Origin: Chloroflexota bacterium
GTDB lineage: Bacteria > Chloroflexota > Anaerolineae > Aggregatilineales > Phototrophicaceae
Direction: 5' to 3'
DNA length: 41,682 nucleotides
Assembly: GCA_028875245.1 (NCBI GenBank)
Contig: JAPPEU010000078.1
Location: forward strand, 1-41,682
A program made the translations under genes and the position numbers. Positions 1 through 8,732 of this stretch are shown here, in pieces. Every line of letters begins with the position of its first letter. The first letter of the stretch is position 1. The notes beneath the pieces were generated by a model that saw nothing but the letters and a program-made list of their open reading frames with translations, did no database searches and was not told the DNA's origin.

Positions 1-1
1 C

Positions 2-196
2 CGCTTCGAGCAGGACCTGCGCGTGACGATTCAAGCCCTGGGCTGGCGCTCCGGCTCGCTGCATGAAGCGCCCTTCGACGAGTGGCGTTACCTGCCGCTG
101 CAAGACGATATCGCGTCGACCGCCTTCTGGTATCAGGCCGAGCCGCATGCCCCCTTCCCGCAGCTGCCGGATCGGGATTATCTCGAGGTGATTTAA
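2..196 (+). CDS. C-terminal end of a DUF2961/GH172-family protein (partial)
   Basis: The frame is open from the left edge and ends in TAA at 194-196, leaving the last 64 residues. The visible part (RVTIQALGW, a DDIASTAFWYQ segment and EPHAPFPQLPDRD close to the end) resembles the last beta strands of DUF2961 proteins, now glycoside hydrolase family GH172, which act on furanosides such as difructose anhydrides and arabinofuranosides. The assignment rests on remembered family pattern. Its position ahead of a sugar importer fits a glycosidase whose products are then imported. Substrate and start cannot be seen, because the catalytic part is outside the window. Confidence 0.6.
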   Translation, partial: RFEQDLRVTIQALGWRSGSLHEAPFDEWRYLPLQDDIASTAFWYQAEPHAPFPQLPDRDYLEVI

Positions 197-247
197 GCAA
201 GCGCCGTCGACAACCCAAGTGGAATCATGGCAAGGCGAAACCAAGCG

Positions 248-289
248 AAGGCTTTGAAGCCTTGACGGGACGAGTCGCAATGTCGTCCC
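248..289. terminator. two adjacent hairpins downstream of the GH172-like gene
   Basis: AAGGCT-TTGA-AGCCTT (248-263) and GGGACGA-N9-TCGTCCC (267-289) are two perfect stems about 50 bases after the stop codon. Neither is followed by a T run, so intrinsic termination is only a guess. They may belong to the region's hairpin repeat family. The rest of 197-455 shows no gene. Confidence 0.3.
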
Positions 290-455
290 ACTTCGCGTTG
301 GCCGCGAGATCGTTGGTTGCGCGGCTTTTCTGACCCTGCGCCGCATGCGCTATGCCGACTGATTTTACGAGATTGTGGCAGGCCCCCATGAAACGTGTTA
401 GCATTGCCGCGTTACACGATTTTTTGAAAAAGGCCAATTCATGAAGGAGATTTCC

Positions 456-1727
456 ATGGCCAAGCAGATGCTTCTGAAAGTTTTAGTAGTCGCCCTGCTT
501 ATCCTGCCGGGCGCGGCGCTGGCGCAAGACTCGACCCCGGTCACGCTTATGCACGGCTGGACCGGCGCCGACAATACCGAGATGCTCAATACCGTCTTTG
601 CGCGTTTCAATGAGGAAAACGCAGACGGCTTGGTCATCGAACCGACCGCCCTGGGCTGGGATGACCTGTTCACCCAGCTGACGCTCACCGCCGCCGCTGG
701 CAACCCGCCCGATGTGGTGATGTTCCATAATACGGAAGTCACCGAGTACGTCAGAAAAGGCGTCCTGCTGCCGGTGGACGATCTGATGGCTGCCGCCGAT
801 ATCGATCTCACCGGCGTGCCGCAGAACATCATCGAGTTGAGCAAGATCGATGGCGAGTTCTACTGCCTGCCCGGCGACCTGCATCCGATGAACCTCTATT
901 ACAACAGAGACCTGGTCGAAGCGGCCGGCTTGGATCCGGACAGCCCGCCGACGTCCGGCGAAGAATTCATGGCTTGGGCGGAGGCGATGACGATCACGGA
1001 TGATGACGGCATGGTGGCGCAATACGGCTTGGATCAGCCATTAGGCGGCGCCCTCGGTCGCTGGTTCTTCCACACCTTGCTTTACCAATTTGGCGGCAGC
1101 TGGCTGGGTGAAGACGGCTTAGCGGCAGTCGATAGCGAAGCGGCCCATCAAGCGCTGCAATATATGGTGGATTTGCAGAACAGCGGTGTTTCGAGCATGG
1201 GCTCGGGCGTCGGCGACATCAGCGCTTTCCAAAATGAGCGCGCGGGCATGGTTCTGGTTGGACCTTGGATGGTCAATTCATATATCAGGGAAGGCAAGAA
1301 CCTCGGCACGGCCGTGATGCCAACCTTTGGCAATGTGCCGGCCACCTGGACCAATACCCACTGCCTGGCGCTGACGGTGCAAGACAGCGACGAGAATTAC
1401 CTCAACGGCATGAAGGTCATCAAGTGGTTCCTGGAGAATTACGCTGAACCGGGCATCAAAGTCGGCATCGTGCCGGTATTGCCGGTGGCGCTGGCGGACC
1501 CCTACTGGACCGATCATGAATTCGCCCAATACTACGCGCCCTTCGTCGATTCGCTGGCGATCTCGGTTATGGAGCCCGCCATTGAGAAGTACACCTCCGT
1601 CTTCACCTTCGGCGGTCAGTCACCGATCCTGCGCAATATCGAGGCGGCTCAAGCTGGCGACAAGAGCGTCGAGGAAGCCTTGGCTGACATGAAAGCGGGC
1701 ATCGACGAGCTGCTGCTGGATGAGTAG
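456..1727 (+). CDS. ABC transporter sugar-binding protein (extracellular solute-binding family 1)
   Basis: A 423-residue exported binding protein for a carbohydrate importer. Residues 1-24 form a Sec signal peptide: Lys at 3, a hydrophobic LLKVLVVALLILPG core, and AALAQ before the cut. The mature part has the family-1 pattern (VTLMHGWTGADN, GNPPDVVMFHN, AGMVLVGPWMVNSY). The frame also offers ATG 441, but the Shine-Dalgarno AAGGAGA at 444-450 lies inside that extension and five bases ahead of ATG 456, so 456 is the start. Two permease genes follow on the same strand, completing an importer except for its ATPase. There is no lipobox cysteine, so the protein is probably held at the membrane by the uncleaved signal or by partner contact. 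Substrate is unknown; an oligosaccharide or sugar is inferred from family and neighbours. Confidence 0.9.
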   Translation: MAKQMLLKVLVVALLILPGAALAQDSTPVTLMHGWTGADNTEMLNTVFARFNEENADGLVIEPTALGWDDLFTQLTLTAAAGNPPDVVMFHNTEVTEYVRKGVLLPVDDLMAAADIDLTGVPQNIIELSKIDGEFYCLPGDLHPMNLYYNRDLVEAAGLDPDSPPTSGEEFMAWAEAMTITDDDGMVAQYGLDQPLGGALGRWFFHTLLYQFGGSWLGEDGLAAVDSEAAHQALQYMVDLQNSGVSSMGSGVGDISAFQNERAGMVLVGPWMVNSYIREGKNLGTAVMPTFGNVPATWTNTHCLALTVQDSDENYLNGMKVIKWFLENYAEPGIKVGIVPVLPVALADPYWTDHEFAQYYAPFVDSLAISVMEPAIEKYTSVFTFGGQSPILRNIEAAQAGDKSVEEALADMKAGIDELLLDE

Positions 1728-1744
1728 GGTTGTATATCCAATTG

Positions 1745-1869
1745 GCTGTAGGGGCGACCAACCTGGTCGCCCGCCGCTTGCCACCAAATGCAAACTGTAG
1801 GGGCGAGACTTGTCTCGCCCGTTGTAGTGAAAAATCATGTTTCGGGCGACTTGATAAGTCGCCCCTACA
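1745..1869. repeat. cluster of three hairpin repeats (GTAGGGGCG family)
   Basis: Three units lie between binding protein and permease: GTAGGGGCGACC..GGTCGCCC near 1747-1771, GTAGGGGCGAGAC..GTCTCGCCC near 1797-1820, and an inverted unit GGGCGACTT..AAGTCGCCCCTAC near 1846-1868. The outer ends form CTGTAGGGGCG...CGCCCCTACA. An open frame from 1788 into the permease merely reads through the repeat. The block may form RNA structure in the binding protein-permease message, a common way to make more binding protein than permease (inference). Confidence 0.85.
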
Positions 1870-1895
1870 AATTCCTCAACAACGGAATCAGCTTC

Positions 1896-2801
1896 ATGAG
1901 CAACCTCGCGCCAAAAGGTAAACGCGCCGCATCCAGCTGGAACAGCATCAAGAATGACTTGATCGCTTATGCGTTCATGGCGCCGTATTTGGTCCTCTTC
2001 ATTGTCTTTCTTCTGCTGCCAGCCTTCGTCGGCGTCTACGCCAGCTTCACCAAATGGGGCATCATCGGCGAACCCAAATGGCGCGGCTTAAAGAATTATA
2101 CCAAGCTGCTCAACAGCGAACTCTTCATTGAGTCGCTGCAGAATACGCTCTACTTCGTCGTCTTGGCGGCGATCCCGCTTATCGTATTGGGCTTTCTGCT
2201 GGCGCTTTTGGTGAATCAGAAGCTGCGCGGACGCAATATCGCGCGCGCCATCGTCTTCCTGCCCCATGTCGTCAGCGTGGCGGCGGTGGGCATCATCTTT
2301 CAGTGGATCCTGGAGCGCAGCTCGGGACTGCTGAATTATTATCTGGGCTTATTGGGCGTCAATCCGCCGATCAACTGGCTGGGCGACCCCGATTCGGCCA
2401 TGCCGGCCATCGCCATCACCACCATCTGGTGGACGGTCAACGGCAATATGATCATCTATTTGGCGGGCTTGCAGGATATACCGGAAGACTTGTATGAGGC
2501 GGCCAGGATCGATGGCGCGGGGCGCTGGCAAGAGGTGCGCTATGTTACCATTCCGATGTTGATGCCGGTTAATGCCTTCGTCATCCCGCTGACGGTCATC
2601 GCTTGCTGGAGGGTCTTCGGCCAGGTATTCGTCATGACCCGCGGCGGCCCGCAAGGCAGCACCTTCACCATCGCCCAATACATTTATGAGACCGCCTTCG
2701 TGAAGTTTGACATGGGCGTGGCCTCGGCCGCTGGCGTCATCCTGATGCTCATCACCCTCAGCTTCACCATCATTCAACTGCGCGCGATGAAAGTGATTTA
2801 A
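1896..2801 (+). CDS. ABC transporter permease, MalF-like
   Basis: A 301-residue inner-membrane permease of the binding-protein-dependent (MalF/UgpA-type) family. Six or so hydrophobic segments are visible, beginning with LIAYAFMAPYLVLFIVFLL at about residues 20-40. The EAA loop that contacts the ATPase is seen as YEAARIDGAGRWQEV followed by IPMLMP, roughly residues 200-225. The frame is open back to 1788, but the first 36 codons of that extension are intergenic repeat, so ATG 1896 (MSNLAPKGK) is taken as start. It pairs with the MalG-like gene downstream and the binding protein upstream. No ATP-binding subunit occurs in the window, so a shared MsmX/UgpC-type ATPase encoded elsewhere is inferred. 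Confidence 0.9.
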   Translation: MSNLAPKGKRAASSWNSIKNDLIAYAFMAPYLVLFIVFLLLPAFVGVYASFTKWGIIGEPKWRGLKNYTKLLNSELFIESLQNTLYFVVLAAIPLIVLGFLLALLVNQKLRGRNIARAIVFLPHVVSVAAVGIIFQWILERSSGLLNYYLGLLGVNPPINWLGDPDSAMPAIAITTIWWTVNGNMIIYLAGLQDIPEDLYEAARIDGAGRWQEVRYVTIPMLMPVNAFVIPLTVIACWRVFGQVFVMTRGGPQGSTFTIAQYIYETAFVKFDMGVASAAGVILMLITLSFTIIQLRAMKVI

Positions 2802-2893
2802 GCCGCTCGGCGGCAGCGAGTAGAGTCGATGCAAGTCTGCAAAACTGGAAACACCTCCCCTGTATGTCACTCGGTTCAAATTGAGGGAGAATA

Positions 2894-3757
2894 ATGGCTG
2901 TATCCTGGCGCAAAGACGGTGTCTACCGCGATGGCTCCCTCAACTATGGGCGCCTGGCGCTCTATGCCATCATGATCTTCGTCGCCATCATCTGGGGCGC
3001 GCCCTTCATCTGGATGTTCGTCACCTCGATCAAGCCGGATAACGAGGTCTTCAGCTATCCGCCCACCTGGTGGCCCGACGAGCCGACGCTGGAATTCTAC
3101 ACGCGGCTCTTTGACTCATTCCCCATGTTGCAGTGGTTCCGCAACAGCCTGATCGTGGCGACCATCACCACGGTGCTGACCTTGGCCACCAACATCTTGG
3201 CCGCCTACCCGTTGGCCAGGATGCGCTTCCGCGGCCGCCGCATCGTGCTGCTCATCATCTTGTCGACATTTCTTCTGCCGGGCGAGATTCTGCTGGTGCC
3301 GCTCTTCCTGGGCATGATCAAATTCAAGCTGGCCAACACCTACTTCAGCATCGCCGTGCCGGCCGCGGCCAACGCCTTTGGCGTCTTTTTGATGACGCAA
3401 TTCTTCCTCAGCATCCCGGTCGAATTGGAAGAGGCGGCTCGATTAGACGGCTGCAGCCGCCTGGGTCTGCTCTGGCGCATCTTCATCCCGCTGAGCAAGC
3501 CGGTCATCGCCACCGTCGCCATCTTCACCTTCGTCCGCAGCTGGAACGACTTCTTCTGGCCCCTCATCATCAGCAATACGGACGCGACGCGCACCGTGCC
3601 GGTTGGTTTGGCGGTCTTCGTTGGGCGCGGGCTTTCGATGCGCTTCGGCGTCATCATGGCGTCGGCGGCCGCGGCGACGATACCGGCTGTGATCTTCTTC
3701 CTGCTGCTGCAGCGCTACTTCGTCCGCGGCATCTCCACCACCGGCTTGCAGGGTTGA
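2894..3757 (+). CDS. ABC transporter permease, MalG-like
   Basis: A 287-residue permease, second membrane subunit of the first importer. It starts at ATG 2894 behind GAGGGAG at a normal distance. The MalG-type start of the fold is visible: a first membrane helix (LALYAIMIFVAIIWGAPF), then the periplasmic signature TSIKPDNEVFSYPP. The EAA loop is EEAARLDGCSRLGLLWRIFIPLSKP, around residues 178-202. The protein ends with the FVRGISTTGLQG tail typical of MalG homologues. It forms the translocation pore with the MalF-like protein 92 bases upstream. Confidence 0.92.
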   Translation: MAVSWRKDGVYRDGSLNYGRLALYAIMIFVAIIWGAPFIWMFVTSIKPDNEVFSYPPTWWPDEPTLEFYTRLFDSFPMLQWFRNSLIVATITTVLTLATNILAAYPLARMRFRGRRIVLLIILSTFLLPGEILLVPLFLGMIKFKLANTYFSIAVPAAANAFGVFLMTQFFLSIPVELEEAARLDGCSRLGLLWRIFIPLSKPVIATVAIFTFVRSWNDFFWPLIISNTDATRTVPVGLAVFVGRGLSMRFGVIMASAAAATIPAVIFFLLLQRYFVRGISTTGLQG

Positions 3758-3765
3758 TTTCTTTT

Positions 3766-3790
3766 TTCACCACAGAGGCACAGAGAATGA
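3766..3790 (+). repeat. CACAGAG-family repeat copy
   Basis: TTTTTTCACCACAGAGGCA followed by CAGAG is the half-unit seen more than ten times in this window, often reverse-complemented. Here it fills the 44-base gap between the MalG-like gene and the next start. Confidence 0.7.
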
Positions 3791-3801
3791 GGGCAGGGTA
3801 G

Positions 3802-5049
3802 ATGCCTCCGGCGGTTAACGTCGAAGAAATCGATTTCCATGGCTGGGACGGCGTCCGGCTGAGCAATGGCATCATCGACGCCGCCTGCGTGCCGGAAATC
3901 GGCGGGCGCTTGATGCAGTTCAGCCTGGGTCCGCATGACTATCTCTTCATGAATCCCGATCTGCTGGGGGCGCGCTTCAGCTACGAAGAGCGCGCCGGCG
4001 ATGGCGAGCTCATCAACTGGAAGAATTATGGCGGCGCCAAGACCTGGCCCGCGCCCCAAGGCTGGGATGGCGAGGGGCAATGGCCCGGCCCGCCCGATCC
4101 CATTCTCGATTCCGGGCGCTACGATTTCCAGGCAAACGAAGCGTCCGTTCTGATGACGAGCCCGCCCGACGCGCGCTCCGGCTTGCGCATTCGCCGCCAG
4201 GTCACCTTGCGGCCGGGCAGCTCGCGGCTTCAGCTCCGTCTGTTCTTCGAGAACATCTTAAACCGCCCGATACGTTGGTCGATCTGGGATGTGGCGCAGA
4301 TGGCCTGCGTCACTGCGGCCGGCAAGCTCAACGACGATTGCTGGCTGTATATCCCGACCGACCCCAACCGCGACCGGCCCTACGAGATTATGTTCGGCGA
4401 TGACAATCCGCAGTACCAGTTGGCTGCCGAAAGCGGGCTGCTGGCGGTGCAGTATCAGGGCATCGTCGGCAAGATCGGCGTCCACAGCCCGGCCGGCTGG
4501 ATCGCCTTCGCCGACAGGCGGGCCGGCTACGCGCTCTGCATGCAGTTTGCCTACGAAGCCGAAGCCGAATATCCGGACGATGGCGCGACGGTCGAATGCT
4601 GGACGGAGGCGCCCGGCGCGCCCTCGCCGATACCGATTCGCTCGCCTGGTTATATTCTGGAAGCGGAAATCCTCAGCCCGTTGCACAGGCTGCGCCCGCT
4701 GGAGATCAAGCTGCAGCAGCTGATCTGGTCGGCGGCCGCTTGCCCAGGGCCGATCGTCGATGTCAACGAAGTCGGCTGCGCGCATCAGCCGCTTTCGGTC
4801 GCCCTCACCGACGGCGGGGCGCGCATCCGCGGCGTATTCGGCTGTTTCCTGGTGGGTCGCGCGGAAATCGAATGCCTTGATGAGGCGGGGCAAATATTGA
4901 GCCGGATTGATCTCGGCGCGGTATCGCCCTTGCGCGCGCTGCACGTCGATGCGCGGGCGAGAATGGATGCCGGCGCTCGTCTGATGCGTCTGAGAATAGT
5001 CGACGCCGACGGCGCCGACGCGGGCACGCTCGCCAGCCTCATGCTCTAA
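3802..5049 (+). CDS. DUF4380-like protein with galactose-mutarotase-type fold (predicted)
   Basis: A 415-residue protein with no signal peptide. Its N-terminal pattern (LSNGIIDAACVPEIGGRLMQFSLG, then YLFMNPDLLG, then INWKNYGGAKTWPAPQGWDG) resembles DUF4380/aldose-epimerase-like beta-sandwich proteins that bind sugars. A TAG codon ends three bases before ATG 3802, so no longer N-terminus is possible; the ribosome site is weak (AGGG at short distance). The gene directly follows the importer permeases and precedes a glycosidase, so a role in handling the imported sugar is inferred. No catalytic residues can be named. A carbohydrate-binding or mutarotase-like role is the best guess. Confidence 0.6.
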   Translation: MPPAVNVEEIDFHGWDGVRLSNGIIDAACVPEIGGRLMQFSLGPHDYLFMNPDLLGARFSYEERAGDGELINWKNYGGAKTWPAPQGWDGEGQWPGPPDPILDSGRYDFQANEASVLMTSPPDARSGLRIRRQVTLRPGSSRLQLRLFFENILNRPIRWSIWDVAQMACVTAAGKLNDDCWLYIPTDPNRDRPYEIMFGDDNPQYQLAAESGLLAVQYQGIVGKIGVHSPAGWIAFADRRAGYALCMQFAYEAEAEYPDDGATVECWTEAPGAPSPIPIRSPGYILEAEILSPLHRLRPLEIKLQQLIWSAAACPGPIVDVNEVGCAHQPLSVALTDGGARIRGVFGCFLVGRAEIECLDEAGQILSRIDLGAVSPLRALHVDARARMDAGARLMRLRIVDADGADAGTLASLML

Positions 5050-5061
5050 CCGCCGCAGGCT

Positions 5062-5163
5062 GCAGGGGCGCGCTATTGGGTCGCCCACACAGACTGTTAG
5101 GAATTGTAGCGTCGCCCTAAAATCCACCGACTTCGTGAGGACGAGACCGGTCTCGCCCCTAGA
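5062..5163. repeat. paired hairpin repeats (GTAGGGGCG family), diverged
   Basis: GCAGGGGCG at the left end and CTCGCCCCTAG at the right end are inverted copies of the family ends. Internal parts include GGGTCGCCCA and GACGAGACCGGTCTCGCCCC, the latter a near-perfect palindrome. This accounts for the gap between the DUF4380-like gene and the glycosidase. Confidence 0.7.
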
Positions 5164-5188
5164 GCAATCAATTTGAGGAGATATTGGA

Positions 5189-6184
5189 ATGACCGAACAG
5201 TGGACGCCCGAAAAAGCCAAGGAATGGTACGCCGCAATCGAGCCCATCCGCGGCTGCAATTACCTGCCGCGCAGCGCCGTCAACTCCACCGAAATGTGGC
5301 AGGCCGAGTCATTCGACCCGGCGACCATCGCCGAGGAGTTGGCCTGGGCGGCGGCGGCCGGCTTTAATGCCGCGCGCGTCTTCCATCAATTTCTCGTCTG
5401 GCGGGACGACCCGGCCGGCTTGAAATACCGCATCGATCAATACCTCGATATCGCGGCGGGCGAGGGCATCAAAGCCATGTTCATCCTCTTCGACGATTGC
5501 GCCTTCGCCGGTAAAGAACCTTATCTGGGGCCGCAAGACGATCCTGTTCCCTACACGCACAACAGCGGCTGGACGCCCAGCCCGGGTTTGACGCGCGTGG
5601 CTGACCGCGCCGTCTGGCCTGAACTCAAGGATTACGTCGTCGATATTGTCGGGAGCTTCGCCGATGACGAGCGTGTGCAGATCTGGGACTTGTACAACGA
5701 ACCCGGCAACAGCGAGATGGGCGAGGGCAGCCTGCCGCTGGTGGAAGCCGCATTCGCCTGGGCGCGCGAGGCGGGCGCGCGGCAGCCCCTGACCACTTCC
5801 ATTTTTCGCCTGCATGACGAATACGAGATGGAGGAGCGGATATTGGAATTGTCGGATGTCACCTCGTTCCACCATTATGGCGAGACCGGCGTCGAAGCGG
5901 TCATCCAGCGCTGCCAGAAATATGGCCGGCCCGTGCTCTGCACCGAATGGTTGCGGCGGGTGGTCGGGCAGACGGTCGAGCTGATCCTGCCCATTTTCGT
6001 CCGCGAGCGCATCGGCTGGTACAATTGGGGGCTGGTCGCGGGACGCACGCAGACCTACCTCGATTGGTGCCGCGAACTGAATAGCCCCGATAGCAAAACC
6101 TGGCAGCACGACATCTTCCACGCCGACGGATCGCCCTACGACGAAGCCGAGATCGAGCTGATTCGGTCATTTGCATTTGACTAG
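5189..6184 (+). CDS. clan GH-A glycoside hydrolase (GH5-like / '1,4-beta-xylanase' type)
   Basis: A 331-residue TIM-barrel glycosidase. Two clan GH-A signatures are visible: DLYNEPGNSE with Glu171 after Asn170, the expected acid/base, and VLCTEW with Glu253, the expected nucleophile. Other barrel-strand features include GCNYLPRSAVN near residue 22, ARVFHQFLVW (62-71) and SFHHYG (226-231). No signal peptide is seen, so it probably acts in the cytoplasm on imported oligosaccharide. ATG 5189 is preceded by GAGGAGATA. Such proteins are often auto-annotated as xylanases; the true substrate is not shown by sequence. It ends 63 bases before a PhyH dioxygenase on the same strand. Confidence 0.8.
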   Translation: MTEQWTPEKAKEWYAAIEPIRGCNYLPRSAVNSTEMWQAESFDPATIAEELAWAAAAGFNAARVFHQFLVWRDDPAGLKYRIDQYLDIAAGEGIKAMFILFDDCAFAGKEPYLGPQDDPVPYTHNSGWTPSPGLTRVADRAVWPELKDYVVDIVGSFADDERVQIWDLYNEPGNSEMGEGSLPLVEAAFAWAREAGARQPLTTSIFRLHDEYEMEERILELSDVTSFHHYGETGVEAVIQRCQKYGRPVLCTEWLRRVVGQTVELILPIFVRERIGWYNWGLVAGRTQTYLDWCRELNSPDSKTWQHDIFHADGSPYDEAEIELIRSFAFD

Positions 6185-6247
6185 CGGAGAAATGTTCCCC
6201 CCGCAATATGTTATAGTGTGATTGCCTGACGGCGGAGGATTGTGCTT

Positions 6248-7159
6248 ATGATGGAAAACGCTGTTCTTGACCAGGCGCTGACGAGCAATGGCTATACGCT
6301 TTCGACCGCGCCGAATCGCCTCGGCTGGCTGACCCCCTCTGATCCCAGCGCGTCCATGAAATCGCTGCGCGCGCAGTTCGACGAACAAGGTTACTTGTGG
6401 CTTAAGGGCATTCTCGACCGTGACGATGTCCTCGACTTCCGCCGCCGCTACTTCGCCGCTTTCGCCGATACGGGCTTGGTCCGCCGCGACATCGACCCGG
6501 GCGAAGGCATCTACGACGGCGCGAAGGAAGACAAGAACCTGATCCGCAAGCTGATGTTGGAGACCCATCGCTGGGCCGCCTACGAAGCTTTCTGCCTCGC
6601 CAAGCCCATCTACCAATTCTATGAAGCTTTCTTTGAAGGCGCCGTCTACCTGCACAAGCGCAAGCTCATCCGGCATATCCCGCCGGGCGATGTCAGCACA
6701 ACCGGCGCGCATTACGACCTCGTTTACCTCAGGGCCGGCACCGATGCCGTCTGCACCAGCTGGATCCCCATCGGCGATATTTCGCCCGATATGGGCGGCT
6801 TGATCTATCTGGAGAACTCGCATCACTTCGGCCGGCGCAAGGAAGCCGAGTTCACGGCGCTCAATGCCGACTTGCCGCCGGAGGAGCGCATCAAAGCGCA
6901 CAACAAAAATATGAAGCTGGGCGGCTGGCTGACCAAGGACCTGCCCGCGCTGGCCGACCGCCTCGATACCCGCTGGCTGCTGGCCGATTATGAAGCCGGC
7001 GACATGGTCGTGCACGGCGCCTACACCACCCACGCCGCCACCGCCAACGCCTCGCCCGAGGGCCGCATTCGGCTATCAACCGACATCCGCTACCAACGCG
7101 TAAAAGAAGAGATCGACATTCGCTGGAGCAACCACTGGTCCTTCGACGACTTCCTATAG
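6248..7159 (+). CDS. phytanoyl-CoA dioxygenase (PhyH) family protein
   Basis: A 303-residue Fe(II)/2-oxoglutarate-type oxygenase. The HxD iron pair is His155-Tyr-Asp157 (TGAHYDLVY) and the distal ligand is probably His262 in YTTHAATANAS, with the following Arg (GRIRLS) as likely 2-oxoglutarate anchor. GTG 6242 is in frame, but GGAGG at 6234-6238 is nine bases from ATG 6248, the better start. Family members hydroxylate diverse small molecules and are abundant in Chloroflexota and Poribacteria. Its place between a glycosidase and a second importer suggests a sugar-linked or osmolyte substrate, which is inference only. Confidence 0.85.
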   Translation: MMENAVLDQALTSNGYTLSTAPNRLGWLTPSDPSASMKSLRAQFDEQGYLWLKGILDRDDVLDFRRRYFAAFADTGLVRRDIDPGEGIYDGAKEDKNLIRKLMLETHRWAAYEAFCLAKPIYQFYEAFFEGAVYLHKRKLIRHIPPGDVSTTGAHYDLVYLRAGTDAVCTSWIPIGDISPDMGGLIYLENSHHFGRRKEAEFTALNADLPPEERIKAHNKNMKLGGWLTKDLPALADRLDTRWLLADYEAGDMVVHGAYTTHAATANASPEGRIRLSTDIRYQRVKEEIDIRWSNHWSFDDFL

Positions 7160-7295
7160 AGTGACATTGCGGGAGAATTTCTACGCGTATCGGCGGCCAG
7201 TGTCTAGAAGAGAAGGAGGTGAAAATTAGAGACAAAACTCGAGACAGCAGCGGCAAGTTCTGTACCCCCAAATGTATCTGACTAGGAGAATCATC

Positions 7296-8672
7296 ATGTC
7301 TGAAAACAGGAAAACAGGATTATCACGCCGTGACATGCTCAAGACCATCGCCGGCGGCACGGGCGCTGTGGCGCTGGGCGCGCTGCCCGTCGCCAGCGTG
7401 GCCGCGCAGGATCCCGTCACCATCACCTACTGGCATGGCTGGACCGAACAGTGGGAGAATTACGTCCAGGATATCGTCGACGCCTTCCACGCGCACCAGG
7501 ACGCCATTCGCGTTGAGCCGCTGGTCGTCCCCTACGCCGATTTTCTCGTGCGCTTGACGGCCGCGATTGCGTCAGGCAACCCGCCGGATATCGTCACCTT
7601 CTTTGGCTCGAACGAGATCCCGGGTTTGGCTGCGCTGGGCGGGATCACGCCATACGCAGACCTGGGACCGCCGGAAGAGGTCGCCGCCTTTCAAGACTTC
7701 CTCACGCCTGCAGCCTGGGCCGGCGGCGTCGTTGACGGCACGCTGTATGGCACGCCCAGCGGCTTCGGCGTTTACGACCTCGCCTGGAACAAAGACCATT
7801 TCGAAGAAGTCGGCTTGGACCCCGAAGTCGGACCCAGCAGCATTGAAGAGTTGGACGAAATGGCGGAACTGCTGACCGTAGAAGACGCCGATGGCAACCT
7901 GGATCGCATGGGTCTGCTGCATCTTGGCTTTGGCGGCGGCGGCTTTCCCAGAGCGTGGTTCGGCAACTTCGGCGGCCAGCTCTACGATGCTGAAAACGAC
8001 ATCATCACCGCCAACCATCCCGGCAATGTGCGCGCGCTCGAATGGATGATGAGCTACAGCGAAAAATACGGCGTCGAACGCCTGCAGCGTTTCCAGTCCG
8101 GCTTATCTGGCGAGCGTGGCGGCACACAGGATCCCTTTATCGCGGGCCGTTTATCGATGCATCTCATCGGTCCCTGGAAACTGGGCGACTTCCACCGCTT
8201 TGCCGCCGATGGTTTCCGCTGGGGAATAACGCACTTGCCGCCGGTCGCGGGCGAGGAAGACAGCACCGGCTGGGGTTCCTGGATCTGGGGCAACTACCAA
8301 TGCATCCCCTCTGGCGCGAGCAACCCGGCCGCCGCCTATGAATTTGCCAAGTGGTGGTCCGGCTTCACCGATCCCGATGTCATGGCCATCGTCGCCGCCT
8401 GGAAGGATACGCCGACGACAACCACCGGCTCGCTGGCCGCGCTGGAAGTGGAACGCATCGCCGCCCTCTTCGACGACCATCCCGATTATCGCAGCTTCTT
8501 TGAAACCATGGGCAGCCCGCGCGCCTTGACCACGCCGATGATCCCGGTCGCCAATTTCTATACCGACCGGTTGGGCTCGGAAGTCAGTCAAGCCTTGCGG
8601 CTGGAGAAATCGGCCCAAGAAGCCCTCGACGCCGTGCAAACCGCAGTCGAGAACGAATACCGCCAGTTCTAG
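7296..8672 (+). CDS. ABC transporter sugar-binding protein with Tat signal
   Basis: A 458-residue family-1 solute-binding protein. Its N-terminus carries a twin-arginine motif, LSRRDMLK at about residues 9-16, then a hydrophobic stretch and ASVAAQ, so it is exported folded by Tat. The mature part shows VTITYWHGWTEQWENY, GNPPDIVTFFGSNE and GRLSMHLIGPWKLG, as in sugar-binding proteins. ATG 7272 is also in frame, but AGGAG at 7284-7288 lies seven bases ahead of ATG 7296, which is chosen. The two permease genes of this importer follow in the order MalG then MalF, the reverse of the first importer. Sequence differs strongly from the first binding protein, so it probably binds another sugar. Confidence 0.9.
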   Translation: MSENRKTGLSRRDMLKTIAGGTGAVALGALPVASVAAQDPVTITYWHGWTEQWENYVQDIVDAFHAHQDAIRVEPLVVPYADFLVRLTAAIASGNPPDIVTFFGSNEIPGLAALGGITPYADLGPPEEVAAFQDFLTPAAWAGGVVDGTLYGTPSGFGVYDLAWNKDHFEEVGLDPEVGPSSIEELDEMAELLTVEDADGNLDRMGLLHLGFGGGGFPRAWFGNFGGQLYDAENDIITANHPGNVRALEWMMSYSEKYGVERLQRFQSGLSGERGGTQDPFIAGRLSMHLIGPWKLGDFHRFAADGFRWGITHLPPVAGEEDSTGWGSWIWGNYQCIPSGASNPAAAYEFAKWWSGFTDPDVMAIVAAWKDTPTTTTGSLAALEVERIAALFDDHPDYRSFFETMGSPRALTTPMIPVANFYTDRLGSEVSQALRLEKSAQEALDAVQTAVENEYRQF

Positions 8673-8691
8673 CCGGATCCAAGACTTTCGT

Positions 8692-8718
8692 GTACGGGCG
8701 GCCCGGTGGGTCGCCCAC
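8692..8718. repeat. single hairpin repeat (GTACGGGCGG variant)
   Basis: GTACGGGCGGCCCGGTGGGT then CGCCCACC is a diverged single unit between the binding-protein gene and its permease, in the same relative position as the repeat block in the first importer operon. Confidence 0.6.
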
Positions 8719-8732
8719 CACTGCATTAATTC

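Noticed and set aside
1788..1895. N-terminal extension of the first MalF-like permease
   Set aside because: The extension is encoded by hairpin repeats, while the protein from ATG 1896 matches normal permease length.
3133..3801. Long open frames overlapping the MalG-like gene and others in different frames
   Set aside because: They give Arg/His/Gln-rich products typical of shadows in GC-rich DNA, and the overlapping true genes have clear family motifs.
7213..7281. A perfect Shine-Dalgarno (AAGGAGGTGA) followed by a 20-codon frame from GTG 7219
   Set aside because: The GTG lies within the ribosome-binding sequence itself and the peptide has no recognisable property. It may be a relic or chance; no gene is claimed.
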